Origin: Bradyrhizobium sp. sBnM-33
GTDB taxonomy: Bacteria > Pseudomonadota > Alphaproteobacteria > Rhizobiales > Xanthobacteraceae
NCBI RefSeq assembly: GCF_032917945.1
Contig: NZ_CP136624.1
Span: 4,774,001-4,838,000 of the forward strand
DNA: 64,000 bases
Reading direction: 5' to 3'
The position numbers and the translations under genes are program-made. The notes beneath the pieces are model-generated. The model was given only the letters and a program-made list of their open reading frames with translations. It was not told the DNA's origin and ran no database searches. Shown here in pieces: positions 26,893 through 34,083 of the stretch (positions within the stretch are counted from its first letter, which is position 1; each line of letters opens with the position of its first letter).

Positions 26893-27882
26893 ATGTCGGA
26901 TCAGGCAATATTGGTCACCGGAGCGGCGGGTTTCATCGGCTTCCACGTCGCTTGCCGGCTGCTGGCCGAAGTCCGCGCCGTGCTTGGCCTCGACAATCTC
27001 AACGACTATTACGACCCGGCGCTGAAACGGGCACGGCTGGATATCCTGCGCGCGAAGCAGGGTTTTGCATTCGAGCAGATCGATCTCGCCGATCGCGGTT
27101 CAATCGAACGCCTGTTCGAAAACACCGCTTTGCCAGGGTGGTGCATCTCGCAGCACAGGCCGGCGTGCGTTATTCGATCGATCATCCGCATGCCTATGTC
27201 GACGCCAATCTCGAAGGCTTCGTCAACGTGCTGGAGGGTTGCCGGCATCACGGATGCGGCCATTTGGTCTATGCGTCATCCTCGTCGGTCTACGGCGCCA
27301 ATACGAAACTACCGTTTTCAGTGGACGACAAAGCCGACCAGCCGGTCAGCCTCTACGCCGCCACAAAGAAAGCCAATGAGCTGATTGCGCATTCCTACAG
27401 CCATCTCTATCGCCTTCCGGTCACGGGCCTGCGGTTCTTTACCATCTATGGGCCGTGGGGACGGCCCGATATGGCGATTTCCTCTTTACCAAAGCGATCG
27501 TGGAGGGCACTCCATGGCAGGATGCGGTGCGACTTTACCCCTGTCGACGATGCGGCGCGCGCCGTGTTGCAACTGGTCGACCAAGCTCCGCGCGCCGGGG
27601 CCCGGCTGCCGGGGCACCGGCACGGATTTACAATGTCGGCAACAATCATCCGGAAGAGCTGACCCATGTGGCTGCAATTCTGGAGCGGGAATTGGGCCGC
27701 GCGGCAATCAGGGAGATACTGCCGATGCAGCCCGGAGACTGACCGAGACCTTCGCCGATGTCGAAGAACTGTTGCGCGACACCGGCTTCAGGCCGCAGAC
27801 CTTGATCGAGGACGGGCTTGCCGATTTTGTCGCTTGGTATCGTGACTTCTACGGGATTTCAGGATCCATCCCTTCTCCCTAA
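26893..27882 (+). pseudogene. UDP-glucuronate 4-epimerase-like, several lesions
   Basis: Successive frames give an extended SDR epimerase: MSDQAILVTGAAGFIGFHVA (NAD-binding GxxGxxG), then VVHLAAQAGVRYSIDHPHAY, SSSSVYGANTKLPFS, a Tyr-x-x-x-Lys as YAATKKAN, GLRFFTIYGPWGRPDMA, then IYNVGNNHPEELTHVAAILE and TFADVEELLRDTGF. Frame changes are needed near 27127, 27480 and 27732, and about 15 bases encoding the segment after EGTP seem to be missing near 27508. The enzyme would turn UDP-glucuronate into UDP-galacturonate. Multiple lesions including a gap indicate a real pseudogene. It directly follows ugd. Confidence 0.82.
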
Positions 27883-27949
27883 CGCATGGGCTCCGGGCGA
27901 GCGTGCAAGTCATATATGTCACCAACGACAGCAAGTCCGACGCGTGATA

Positions 27950-28130
27950 GAAGCATCGTCAGAGAATTTGGAGCCGTCGGCGAAGCTGGTGACCATCGCA
28001 GAGTTCTGTCCCCAACGTTCGGTAAAGCCGGTTGCGTGGCCGGTTTACGCCTTTGACATTACCCATCAGGCGCGGCATCAGGCCAAGGCCCTTGATCCAG
28101 CGAAAAGGATTCCTCTGCATGCCCGGCTTG
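27950..28130 (-). pseudogene. Relic of a SAF-domain NAD(P)-dependent oxidoreductase
   Basis: Minus-strand frames give RLMGNVKG and, in another frame, FTERWGQNSAMVTSFADGSK followed by FSDDASI. These resemble the homoserine-dehydrogenase-like oxidoreductases with a C-terminal SAF domain (GxVKG, then MVTSFADGTKISFEQAIVANATG), which occur in surface-polysaccharide clusters. Frames differ and only about 50 residues can be followed, so it is a remnant. Confidence 0.5.
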
Positions 28131-28189
28131 TCGCCCACATGCCCGGTGAGAATCTCGCGATGCCGGTCGGTATAGGTGGAGGATGGAGA

Positions 28190-28257
28190 AAGCTCGGGCC
28201 GCTAAGGCGCCACACCACACCATCGGTGGAACGCGGCCGAGCGGGGTATCGTCATGT
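28190..28257 (-). pseudogene. Relic of the start of a secreted propeller gene
   Basis: Directly after the 4,6-dehydratase-like gene, with the same ATGA overlap, the minus-strand sequence ACATGACGATACCCCGCTCG resembles the start of the propeller gene at 37592 (ACATGACGCTCCGGTTCGG). Similarity continues for about 60 bases through the TGGTGTGGCG / TGGTGCAGCG region and then stops. It indicates that the duplicated cluster once included the propeller gene at this end too. Confidence 0.5.
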
Positions 28258-29280
28258 GATGAAGTCCCGCTGCCGCCTGACTTTGCTGGCCGAGAGGCGG
28301 CCGCGCCACCAGTCAACGGTTCGTTCCAGTCCACGCCGCATTGGCACTTGCGGTGACCACCCCGTTGTCTTTACGAAGCTGGTGCAATCTGCGAGTAGCG
28401 CCCGCACTTCCGAATTTGCCGGCCGTAGACGTTTCTCGTCCTGCAGCACCGGCTTTTCGCTCGACGAAAGATCGACGATGAGATCGATCAGATCGGCGAT
28501 CACGATCGCCCGCCCGCTGCCGGCGTTATATGCCTGACCAAATTCGATGCCGTCGGCCGACCCGGCGGCCATGAATGCAGCGGCGGTGTCTGTAACAAAT
28601 GTGAGATCGCGCACCGTCGTCGCATCACCAACCATTATAGCAGGACAGGAGGGATCAAGCGCCTGACGTATAATACTGGCGATGATCGCTCTCTCGCTTT
28701 GCCTTGGTCCAAAGGTGTTAAATGGTCGGAGGATCACGACCGGCACGCCAAACGACCTCGCATAGGCCTCTGCCATCATGTCCGCAGCTATTTTGGAAGC
28801 CGAATAGGGCGACTGTCCCTGTAGCGGATGGGATTCATCGATCGGCATCTTCAGGGCAGTGCCGTAAACTTCGCTGGTCGAGGTGTGAACGATGCGCTCG
28901 GTTCCGTGTTGGCGCGCCGCCTCAAGCACGTGCAAGGTGCCGAGCACATTCGTCTCAACGTAGGACTGTGGCGCGGCATAGGAGTGAGGTATAGCGATCA
29001 AGGCCGCCAGATGAAAGACGATCTCGTGGGCGGGTACGAGGCGGCCAACAAAAGCAGCATCGCGGACATCCCCGCGCACGACATGGACTTGCCGTCGCAC
29101 CGGCTCGGGCAGATCGTCAAGCCAGCCATGGCTATCGAAAGAATTATATTGCGCAAGAGCAGTAATCTCGGCTCCTGCCAAGACCAGCGCTTCGACCAGA
29201 TGAGAGCCAATGAATCCGTCGGCTCCTGTCACAAGAACCTTTGTACCAAGGTATTTCTTTGTCGCTGGTGTCGGTGTCAT
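28252..29280 (-). CDS. NAD-dependent 4,6-dehydratase-like SDR (LegB-type)
   Basis: An extended short-chain dehydrogenase acting on a nucleotide sugar. The NAD-binding motif TGADGFIG is at 18-25, Ser/Thr in HTSTSEVYG, and the catalytic YSASK gives Tyr159 and Lys163. The overall pattern, with AALIAIPHSYAAPQSYVETN, matches the LegB-like UDP-GlcNAc 4,6-dehydratases. These make the 4-keto-6-deoxy sugar that a DegT aminotransferase then aminates; that enzyme is encoded two genes upstream. The gene overlaps the sugar-transferase stop by four bases. The last 27 residues (LERTVDWWRGRLS...RDFIT) recur in a chimeric remnant at 37506-37595. Confidence 0.88.
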   Translation of the reverse strand: MTPTPATKKYLGTKVLVTGADGFIGSHLVEALVLAGAEITALAQYNSFDSHGWLDDLPEPVRRQVHVVRGDVRDAAFVGRLVPAHEIVFHLAALIAIPHSYAAPQSYVETNVLGTLHVLEAARQHGTERIVHTSTSEVYGTALKMPIDESHPLQGQSPYSASKIAADMMAEAYARSFGVPVVILRPFNTFGPRQSERAIIASIIRQALDPSCPAIMVGDATTVRDLTFVTDTAAAFMAAGSADGIEFGQAYNAGSGRAIVIADLIDLIVDLSSSEKPVLQDEKRLRPANSEVRALLADCTSFVKTTGWSPQVPMRRGLERTVDWWRGRLSASKVRRQRDFIT

Positions 29281-29969
29281 GTTGTCGACTCGCTTGATCG
29301 GCCCTTTCGCGCCAATTCAATCACAGATTGCACCACGATAGCGCAGCCGGCACGAAGAACCCAGCCGATATCCGAGGCCGCGGTTCGGCGCGAGTAGTAT
29401 GCCAAGTCAATTTTCGCCTTGGCGGGGAAGATGACTTCTCGATAGAAGTCCTGCACGCCAGCACCGGTCGGATAGAACTTGCTTTCGTGTCGGAAGATAA
29501 CCTGACACGGTCCAAACAGACCGGGCCGGTGTTTGAGGATCTCTTCGAAGCCGTTAACGAAACAATCGGCGAATGCGAGCGTCTCCGGCCGCGGTCCAAC
29601 AATGGACATGTCTCCGCGCAGAACGTTCCAGAGTTGCGGCAACTCGTCCAGCTTGACCGCAGCGAGGATGCGGCCGATCATTGTTAGTCGATCGTCATGT
29701 TCCATCGTGAGCGGGCTACCGCGGTCGTCACAATCCGCTCTAAACTTTCGGAACTTGTAGATGCGGAATGGTGTTCCATTCTGTCCGAGGCGAAGCTGCG
29801 AATACAGAATTGGCCTGCCGCTTTCGAGACAGATTGCGGCCGCGAGAATCAGGAAAACGGGCACCAGAACGAATCCCGCGATCCCGGCACACAGGATATC
29901 AACGGTGCGCCGCAAACTCAGGTCTCGGGCTGATGATCGCGTGCTAAGCTGGTCTATTATCGTGCTCAT
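29277..29969 (-). CDS. Sugar-phosphate transferase (initiating, polyprenyl-P)
   Basis: The protein transfers the first sugar phosphate to undecaprenyl phosphate at the cytoplasmic face of the inner membrane. One N-terminal transmembrane helix is visible (ILCAGIAGFVLVPVFLILAAA), followed by the bacterial sugar-transferase core: FRIYKFRKFRAD, KLDELPQLWNVLRGDMSIVG and PRPE. Length is 230 residues, typical of the single-domain type. It lies between the DegT aminotransferase gene (two-base gap) and the LegB-like gene (four-base overlap), consistent with a deoxyamino sugar as the first residue of the repeat unit. That link is inferred from order. Confidence 0.9.
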   Translation of the reverse strand: MSTIIDQLSTRSSARDLSLRRTVDILCAGIAGFVLVPVFLILAAAICLESGRPILYSQLRLGQNGTPFRIYKFRKFRADCDDRGSPLTMEHDDRLTMIGRILAAVKLDELPQLWNVLRGDMSIVGPRPETLAFADCFVNGFEEILKHRPGLFGPCQVIFRHESKFYPTGAGVQDFYREVIFPAKAKIDLAYYSRRTAASDIGWVLRAGCAIVVQSVIELARKGRSSESTT

Positions 29970-29971
29970 GC

Positions 29972-31108
29972 TTATGCCAGCGCGCTAGCAGGAACCGGCG
30001 TACCAACCGCGGTTGCCAGGGAATTGACGACATATTCGACATCGGCTGGGGTCATTCCAGGATGGAGCGGCAATGTAAGCTCGCGTTGGGCGAAATCTTC
30101 GGTATTCGGCAGAGCCGTGTCTGGATAAAGATCGCTATAGAACGTGAGGCGATGCACCGGCGGATAATGAACGGTGGTCTGAATACCACGCTCGCGCAAC
30201 CGGTCGATAAGGGATTGCCGGTCGACTGCTTTCGGCACAACGATTGGCAAAAGATGGTGCGCGGAGAGCCATGAGGCGTCGAAGGGCACCATCACCGATG
30301 GACAAAGTTCGAGAATTAACTGGCGATAGCAATGCGATAAATGTCGTCTGATGTCATTCCACGCCGGTAATTTCCTCAGCTGTACGAGGCCAACTGCGGC
30401 GCGCAGCTCGTCCATGCGGTAATTAAAACCGAGGATCGTTACGTCATAATCCGGACGGCGACATGCCAGACGTTGCCGGGTGTTACTTGTCATTCCATGG
30501 GATCTGGCTCGCCTGATCGTATCGCTCAAGGCTCGGCCCCGCGTAATGATCGCCCCGCCTTCAGCGGTGGTCATGTTCTTGTTGCCGTAAAAGCTGAATG
30601 CGGCCGCATCGCCGAACGTTCCGACCGCTGGCAACCCTGGCGCATGAGCGGCATCCTCGACCAGGAGTAAGCCCTTGCTGCGAGCGAAAGCCTGCCAGGC
30701 GTCACGGTCCGCCAGGTAGCCGGCAAAATGCACGAGGATCACGGCTTTCGTTCGTGAAGTGCACTTGGCCCTGGCCTCATCCAGCGACATTAACGGGACC
30801 GCAGCCGATTCGACATCAACGAACACAGGCCGTGCCCCTACATAGAGGACGGCGTTGGCGGTTGCGACGAATGTAAGAGACGGAACGAGAACTTCATCGC
30901 CCGGCCCGATGCCGAGCGCGTGCAGGATCAGATGAAGCGCTGCCGTACAGGAGCCGACGGCGATTGAGTCTTCGGCGTCATGCATGCGGGCGAACACTTG
31001 TTCGAATTCATGCACTCGATCTCCCATCGTCACCCAGCCGCTATCGATTACAGCGGCCAGGGCGGCCTTCTCGTCTGCTCCCAGTACCGGTTCTGATACC
31101 AACAGCAT
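29972..31108 (-). CDS. DegT/DnrJ/EryC1-family sugar aminotransferase
   Basis: A PLP enzyme of the sugar aminotransferase group, likely converting a 4-keto sugar nucleotide to the 4-amino sugar. Visible are the VGSCTAALHLILHALGIGPG block, EDAAHAPG (151-158), and the Schiff-base Lys177 in FSFYGNKNMTTAEGGAI. The ATG at 31108 is preferred over the one six bases earlier because GGGAAGG is five bases away. It belongs to the minus-strand cluster nucleotidyltransferase - aminotransferase - sugar transferase - dehydratase. Its first 38 codons are duplicated at 37392-37506, inside an inverted repeat of the region. Confidence 0.92.
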   Translation of the reverse strand: MLLVSEPVLGADEKAALAAVIDSGWVTMGDRVHEFEQVFARMHDAEDSIAVGSCTAALHLILHALGIGPGDEVLVPSLTFVATANAVLYVGARPVFVDVESAAVPLMSLDEARAKCTSRTKAVILVHFAGYLADRDAWQAFARSKGLLLVEDAAHAPGLPAVGTFGDAAAFSFYGNKNMTTAEGGAIITRGRALSDTIRRARSHGMTSNTRQRLACRRPDYDVTILGFNYRMDELRAAVGLVQLRKLPAWNDIRRHLSHCYRQLILELCPSVMVPFDASWLSAHHLLPIVVPKAVDRQSLIDRLRERGIQTTVHYPPVHRLTFYSDLYPDTALPNTEDFAQRELTLPLHPGMTPADVEYVVNSLATAVGTPVPASALA

Positions 31109-31928
31109 ATGCATGCCTTCCCGTTCGAGCTAAGCGAAATGTGGCAAAAGCATTTGGGTCGCGCGGGATTGCCTCACGCCGCGACGGATGCAGTGAACAC
31201 GGGCGACTGCTCGTCCCAGGCGACATCCTGGGCTTTGAGGAAGTCCTCGACGCGGCCGATATCAAGCCACAGGCCGTTGTGCTTGAATACGTTCACAGGT
31301 GCTTCTTCTTCCAGCATCTGGAACATCAGATCATCGAAGCCAAACGGAACACCCGACGGGATGCGTTCAAGTATTGTGGGATCCATGCAATAGATACCCA
31401 TGCTGACGAGATGCGCCAACTCCGGCTTTTCGCGAAATCCGGTGACGCCTCCATTTGTCTCGTCGATCACACCAAAATCCATCTTCGTGGTACGAGTTGC
31501 GGTGGCAATCGTGACGCCGGCATTATGCCGCCGATGGCTGTGGATGAATTGGTTGAGATTGAGGTCCGTCAACACATCGCCGTTAAGGACCAGGAATGGT
31601 TCATTAAGCTGTTCGCGTAGCAGCGATAACGGGCCTATCGTTCCAAGCGGCTCAACTTCCTGGGTGTAGGTGATCCGCATATTCCACTGATTGCCGTCAC
31701 CAACGACGCTGCGGATCAGATGTCCCAGATATCCAGTCGTAATGGAAACGTCTCTGATCCCGTTCCGTCTTAACCATTTGAGCACGAGTTCGAGCACCGG
31801 TCGCGCGCCGATCGGCATCAATGGTTTTGGCAAAATGGATGTGTGCGGACGCAATCGAGTGCCTTTTCCGCCGCACTGAATGACTGCCTTCATCTTGGTC
31901 CTCCAGGTTACTGAAGCGCGGAACGCTC
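31002..31928. repeat. Inverted duplication, left arm
   Basis: This block carries the complete nucleotidyltransferase gene, its leader from GAGCGTTCCGCGCTTCAGTA, and the first 38 codons of the aminotransferase gene. The same block lies in opposite orientation at 36599-37506. The two encoded nucleotidyltransferases differ at only about five of 239 residues, and the intergenic spacers differ mainly by a deletion of some 20 bases in the right arm. Confidence 0.93.
31174..31893 (-). CDS. Sugar nucleotidyltransferase (copy 1)
   Basis: A 239-residue NTP-transferase making a nucleotide-activated sugar. The signature GGKGTRLRPHT is at the N-terminus, followed by LPKPLMPIGARPVLE and the metal-binding NGDVLTDLN. 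Homologues include GlmU-N, RmlA-like and GDP-mannose pyrophosphorylase-like enzymes, so the exact sugar cannot be named. GGAGGACC lies upstream of the ATG. It begins the minus-strand cluster with the aminotransferase. A near-identical copy is at 36633-37352. Confidence 0.9.
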   Translation of the reverse strand: MKAVIQCGGKGTRLRPHTSILPKPLMPIGARPVLELVLKWLRRNGIRDVSITTGYLGHLIRSVVGDGNQWNMRITYTQEVEPLGTIGPLSLLREQLNEPFLVLNGDVLTDLNLNQFIHSHRRHNAGVTIATATRTTKMDFGVIDETNGGVTGFREKPELAHLVSMGIYCMDPTILERIPSGVPFGFDDLMFQMLEEEAPVNVFKHNGLWLDIGRVEDFLKAQDVAWDEQSPVFTASVAA

Positions 31929-32411
31929 GGCCTTTAGTTTCATCGCCTCGGCGCCTAAGTCGCTCGAGCTTACTCTCACCTGCGTTCTCTTCGCATGACT
32001 AACCCGGGTTATAACCAGCAAGTGTTAGAAGGTCCGCGTTGAAGCGTGCAGTTTGCCCATAGATGGCGAGGTCATTGCTCGTCAGCTCCTCGGAAGATCG
32101 TGCCGACGATCCGGGGATATCTTGGACCTAAAGGGAGGAGCAAACCTGGTGTCGTGTCGATGCCCTGCGCCAAATCCGTGACCCGTTACGAACGATCGTT
32201 GCCCTAATCAAACAAGGAGTTCATGAAGCGCTCGAAGAAGGACAATAGCCAAGCCCACCTTGTCGAAAGGAGCGCGACTGCCCTGCTGTCACCCGAAATC
32301 TGCAGTTCTGGACAGCGAGCATGGGCGGAATTCGGGGATAATGACCACTGACCCGACATAAAGCCGTGCGAGCGGCTCACTTTGCCTCCTCATGCTCGAA
32401 AGCGACCATCC
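31929..32411. other. Intergenic stretch with one possible small frame
   Basis: A 42-codon plus-strand frame at 32223-32351 starts MKRSKKDNSQAHLVERSATA and has AAGGAG three bases upstream, but no family is recognised. The stretch otherwise shows the leader of the nucleotidyltransferase copy and the 3' flank of the nucleotidyltransferase-kinase gene. Confidence 0.3.
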
Positions 32412-33980
32412 TCACAGAGCAGACCAGACGGCTCTGACTGCGGTCCGGAGGGTTTCATCCAGCGATCGGCTCGTATCGATCCGGATCGCTGTACTTCGGG
32501 AAGCGTCGGGCCGGCGCTCTAATTCCCAACGTCGCCGTACAGCCGCGGCATCGGGGCCGCCCTGCTTCACGCGCCGCGCGTCCCTTTCGATCGTCGTCTC
32601 GATCGGAGCCTCCAGGCAAAGAAGGAGGTCCGGCTTCGGGAAGCCCTTGTAGAGGATGCGCTCCCGATTCATCAGCCAGCGCTTCAGGGGAGAGCTGCAG
32701 TTTGCCAGCGCCGCTTCATCAAAGCAGCAGCTGTCGATGGTTCCCACGCTTTCCGAGGGATACCGGTCCGAGATGACGACGGAGCCGGAGCTCGCAGCTC
32801 GCAGCGAGCGGCCAAGTAGCTTGCGACGGTCGTAGGCAAGGAGAGTCATCCGCAGGACGTATAGCAGCGAATATTGCTTATCCCGGCGGCGTTCAGGCTT
32901 CTGGTATTCTCCGGCGCGCTCCTTCGAGAACAGGAAGCGCGCCGCCGGCACAAGAAGACGAGGTAACAGCGTGAGCGCGGTCGCGGGCGGCTTGCCGGCG
33001 TGAATCGGCAGCACGTCGAGATGCCCACCTAGGCGCGTCGCCAGTGCATGAGCGATGGTGGATTTGCCGGTCGCTTTCGGGCCGACGAGCGCAACGATCA
33101 TCCCGCCCGTCTGAAGCACCAAGTCGCCGCGACGCCGGAACCGCCTAACAAGCAGGGAGAGCACCCGCCAGAGCCGGGAAACAGCTCCGAGCATCGTGCT
33201 TAGCCTGCGCAATCCGCGCAGCCGCCGCGCGACGCGCCAGCCAAGGACGACGCGTCGGACCACGGCGCGCTCGGCCGCGATGGCGTCCAACAGCTGCCGA
33301 AACAAAGGCGGGTCGATGCTCGGGAACCAAGCCGCGCAAAGCGCCTCGGCGCGCTCTGTATTTGCTGCCTCGCGCAGCCAGCCCAGCTCCTTCGAAACCG
33401 TTCGATCGCGGCGATTGGCCATCAGGATCTCGATCGGGGCTGTGTGCTTGAGCGCGATCCGGAGCGCGAATAGCACAAGCTCCGCTTCGGCTTTCGGGAC
33501 CCTCACTCCATGCAAGTAGCGGGTCTGCTCCAGCAGAAATCTTTCGATCGGCAGTCGGTAGTTCTTGACCAAGCTATCGCCGCTCACGATCTGAAAATAG
33601 GCGTGCACATGCACCATCTCGGCGCTTGCCTGGTCGAGCCCCAGCGCGTGGAAGACGCCTGGATGCCCGAGACCGGAGCGCGACTGCGTCAGCTTGAAGC
33701 CGTGTTCGAGCAAGACTGCGTGGAACAGTCGGGCATCACGTTGGTCGACGAGGAGATCGATATCTTCTGCAGCCGCAAGCGTCGCTTCTAGGCGGACATT
33801 GCTTTTCCAGTGGCAGTGGCGGATCCCATTCTGTTCAAGAGAGTTGAAGAGCCTCCGGATGAGCTCTTTGCTCGATACTTCTAATCCCGCTTCGTCCGAC
33901 TGAACCGATGCGGCTTCTCTCGTCCAATTCGAGGCGTCCAAATTCCCGACCTTTACAGATCCCGTCTCGTGACGCATCAT
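32412..33980 (-). CDS. Nucleotidyltransferase-like / P-loop kinase fusion
   Basis: A 522-residue two-domain protein. The N-terminal half has the nucleotidyltransferase-fold pattern HCHWKSN (Lys59) followed by EDIDLLVDQRDA (Asp pair at 74 and 76). The C-terminal half is a thymidylate-kinase-like P-loop domain with Walker A GPKATGKST (300-308), VVISDRYPSES, and a Lid-like RDARRVKQGGPDA. The ATG at 33980 has GGAGG four bases upstream, so a longer frame from 34106 that overlaps the RTX gene is rejected. The sugar or nucleotide substrate is unknown. It sits inside the inverted duplication next to the RTX-propeller gene. A second kinase domain is in the flippase fusion at 45930. Confidence 0.72.
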   Translation of the reverse strand: MMRHETGSVKVGNLDASNWTREAASVQSDEAGLEVSSKELIRRLFNSLEQNGIRHCHWKSNVRLEATLAAAEDIDLLVDQRDARLFHAVLLEHGFKLTQSRSGLGHPGVFHALGLDQASAEMVHVHAYFQIVSGDSLVKNYRLPIERFLLEQTRYLHGVRVPKAEAELVLFALRIALKHTAPIEILMANRRDRTVSKELGWLREAANTERAEALCAAWFPSIDPPLFRQLLDAIAAERAVVRRVVLGWRVARRLRGLRRLSTMLGAVSRLWRVLSLLVRRFRRRGDLVLQTGGMIVALVGPKATGKSTIAHALATRLGGHLDVLPIHAGKPPATALTLLPRLLVPAARFLFSKERAGEYQKPERRRDKQYSLLYVLRMTLLAYDRRKLLGRSLRAASSGSVVISDRYPSESVGTIDSCCFDEAALANCSSPLKRWLMNRERILYKGFPKPDLLLCLEAPIETTIERDARRVKQGGPDAAAVRRRWELERRPDASRSTAIRIDTSRSLDETLRTAVRAVWSAL

Positions 33981-34083
33981 ACGACCTCCGGTAAAAATCA
34001 GATCCCACAATCTGCCGCGCGCTGTCCCCCTTGGGATATACCTCGTTGAAGTAGGTCCTCGTCGCGCCGCAGCCGATGATGGG

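Noticed and set aside
32223..32351. Small 42-codon frame with a ribosome-binding-like AAGGAG
   Set aside because: Spacing to the ATG is only three bases and there is no family; mentioned only as part of the intergenic stretch.
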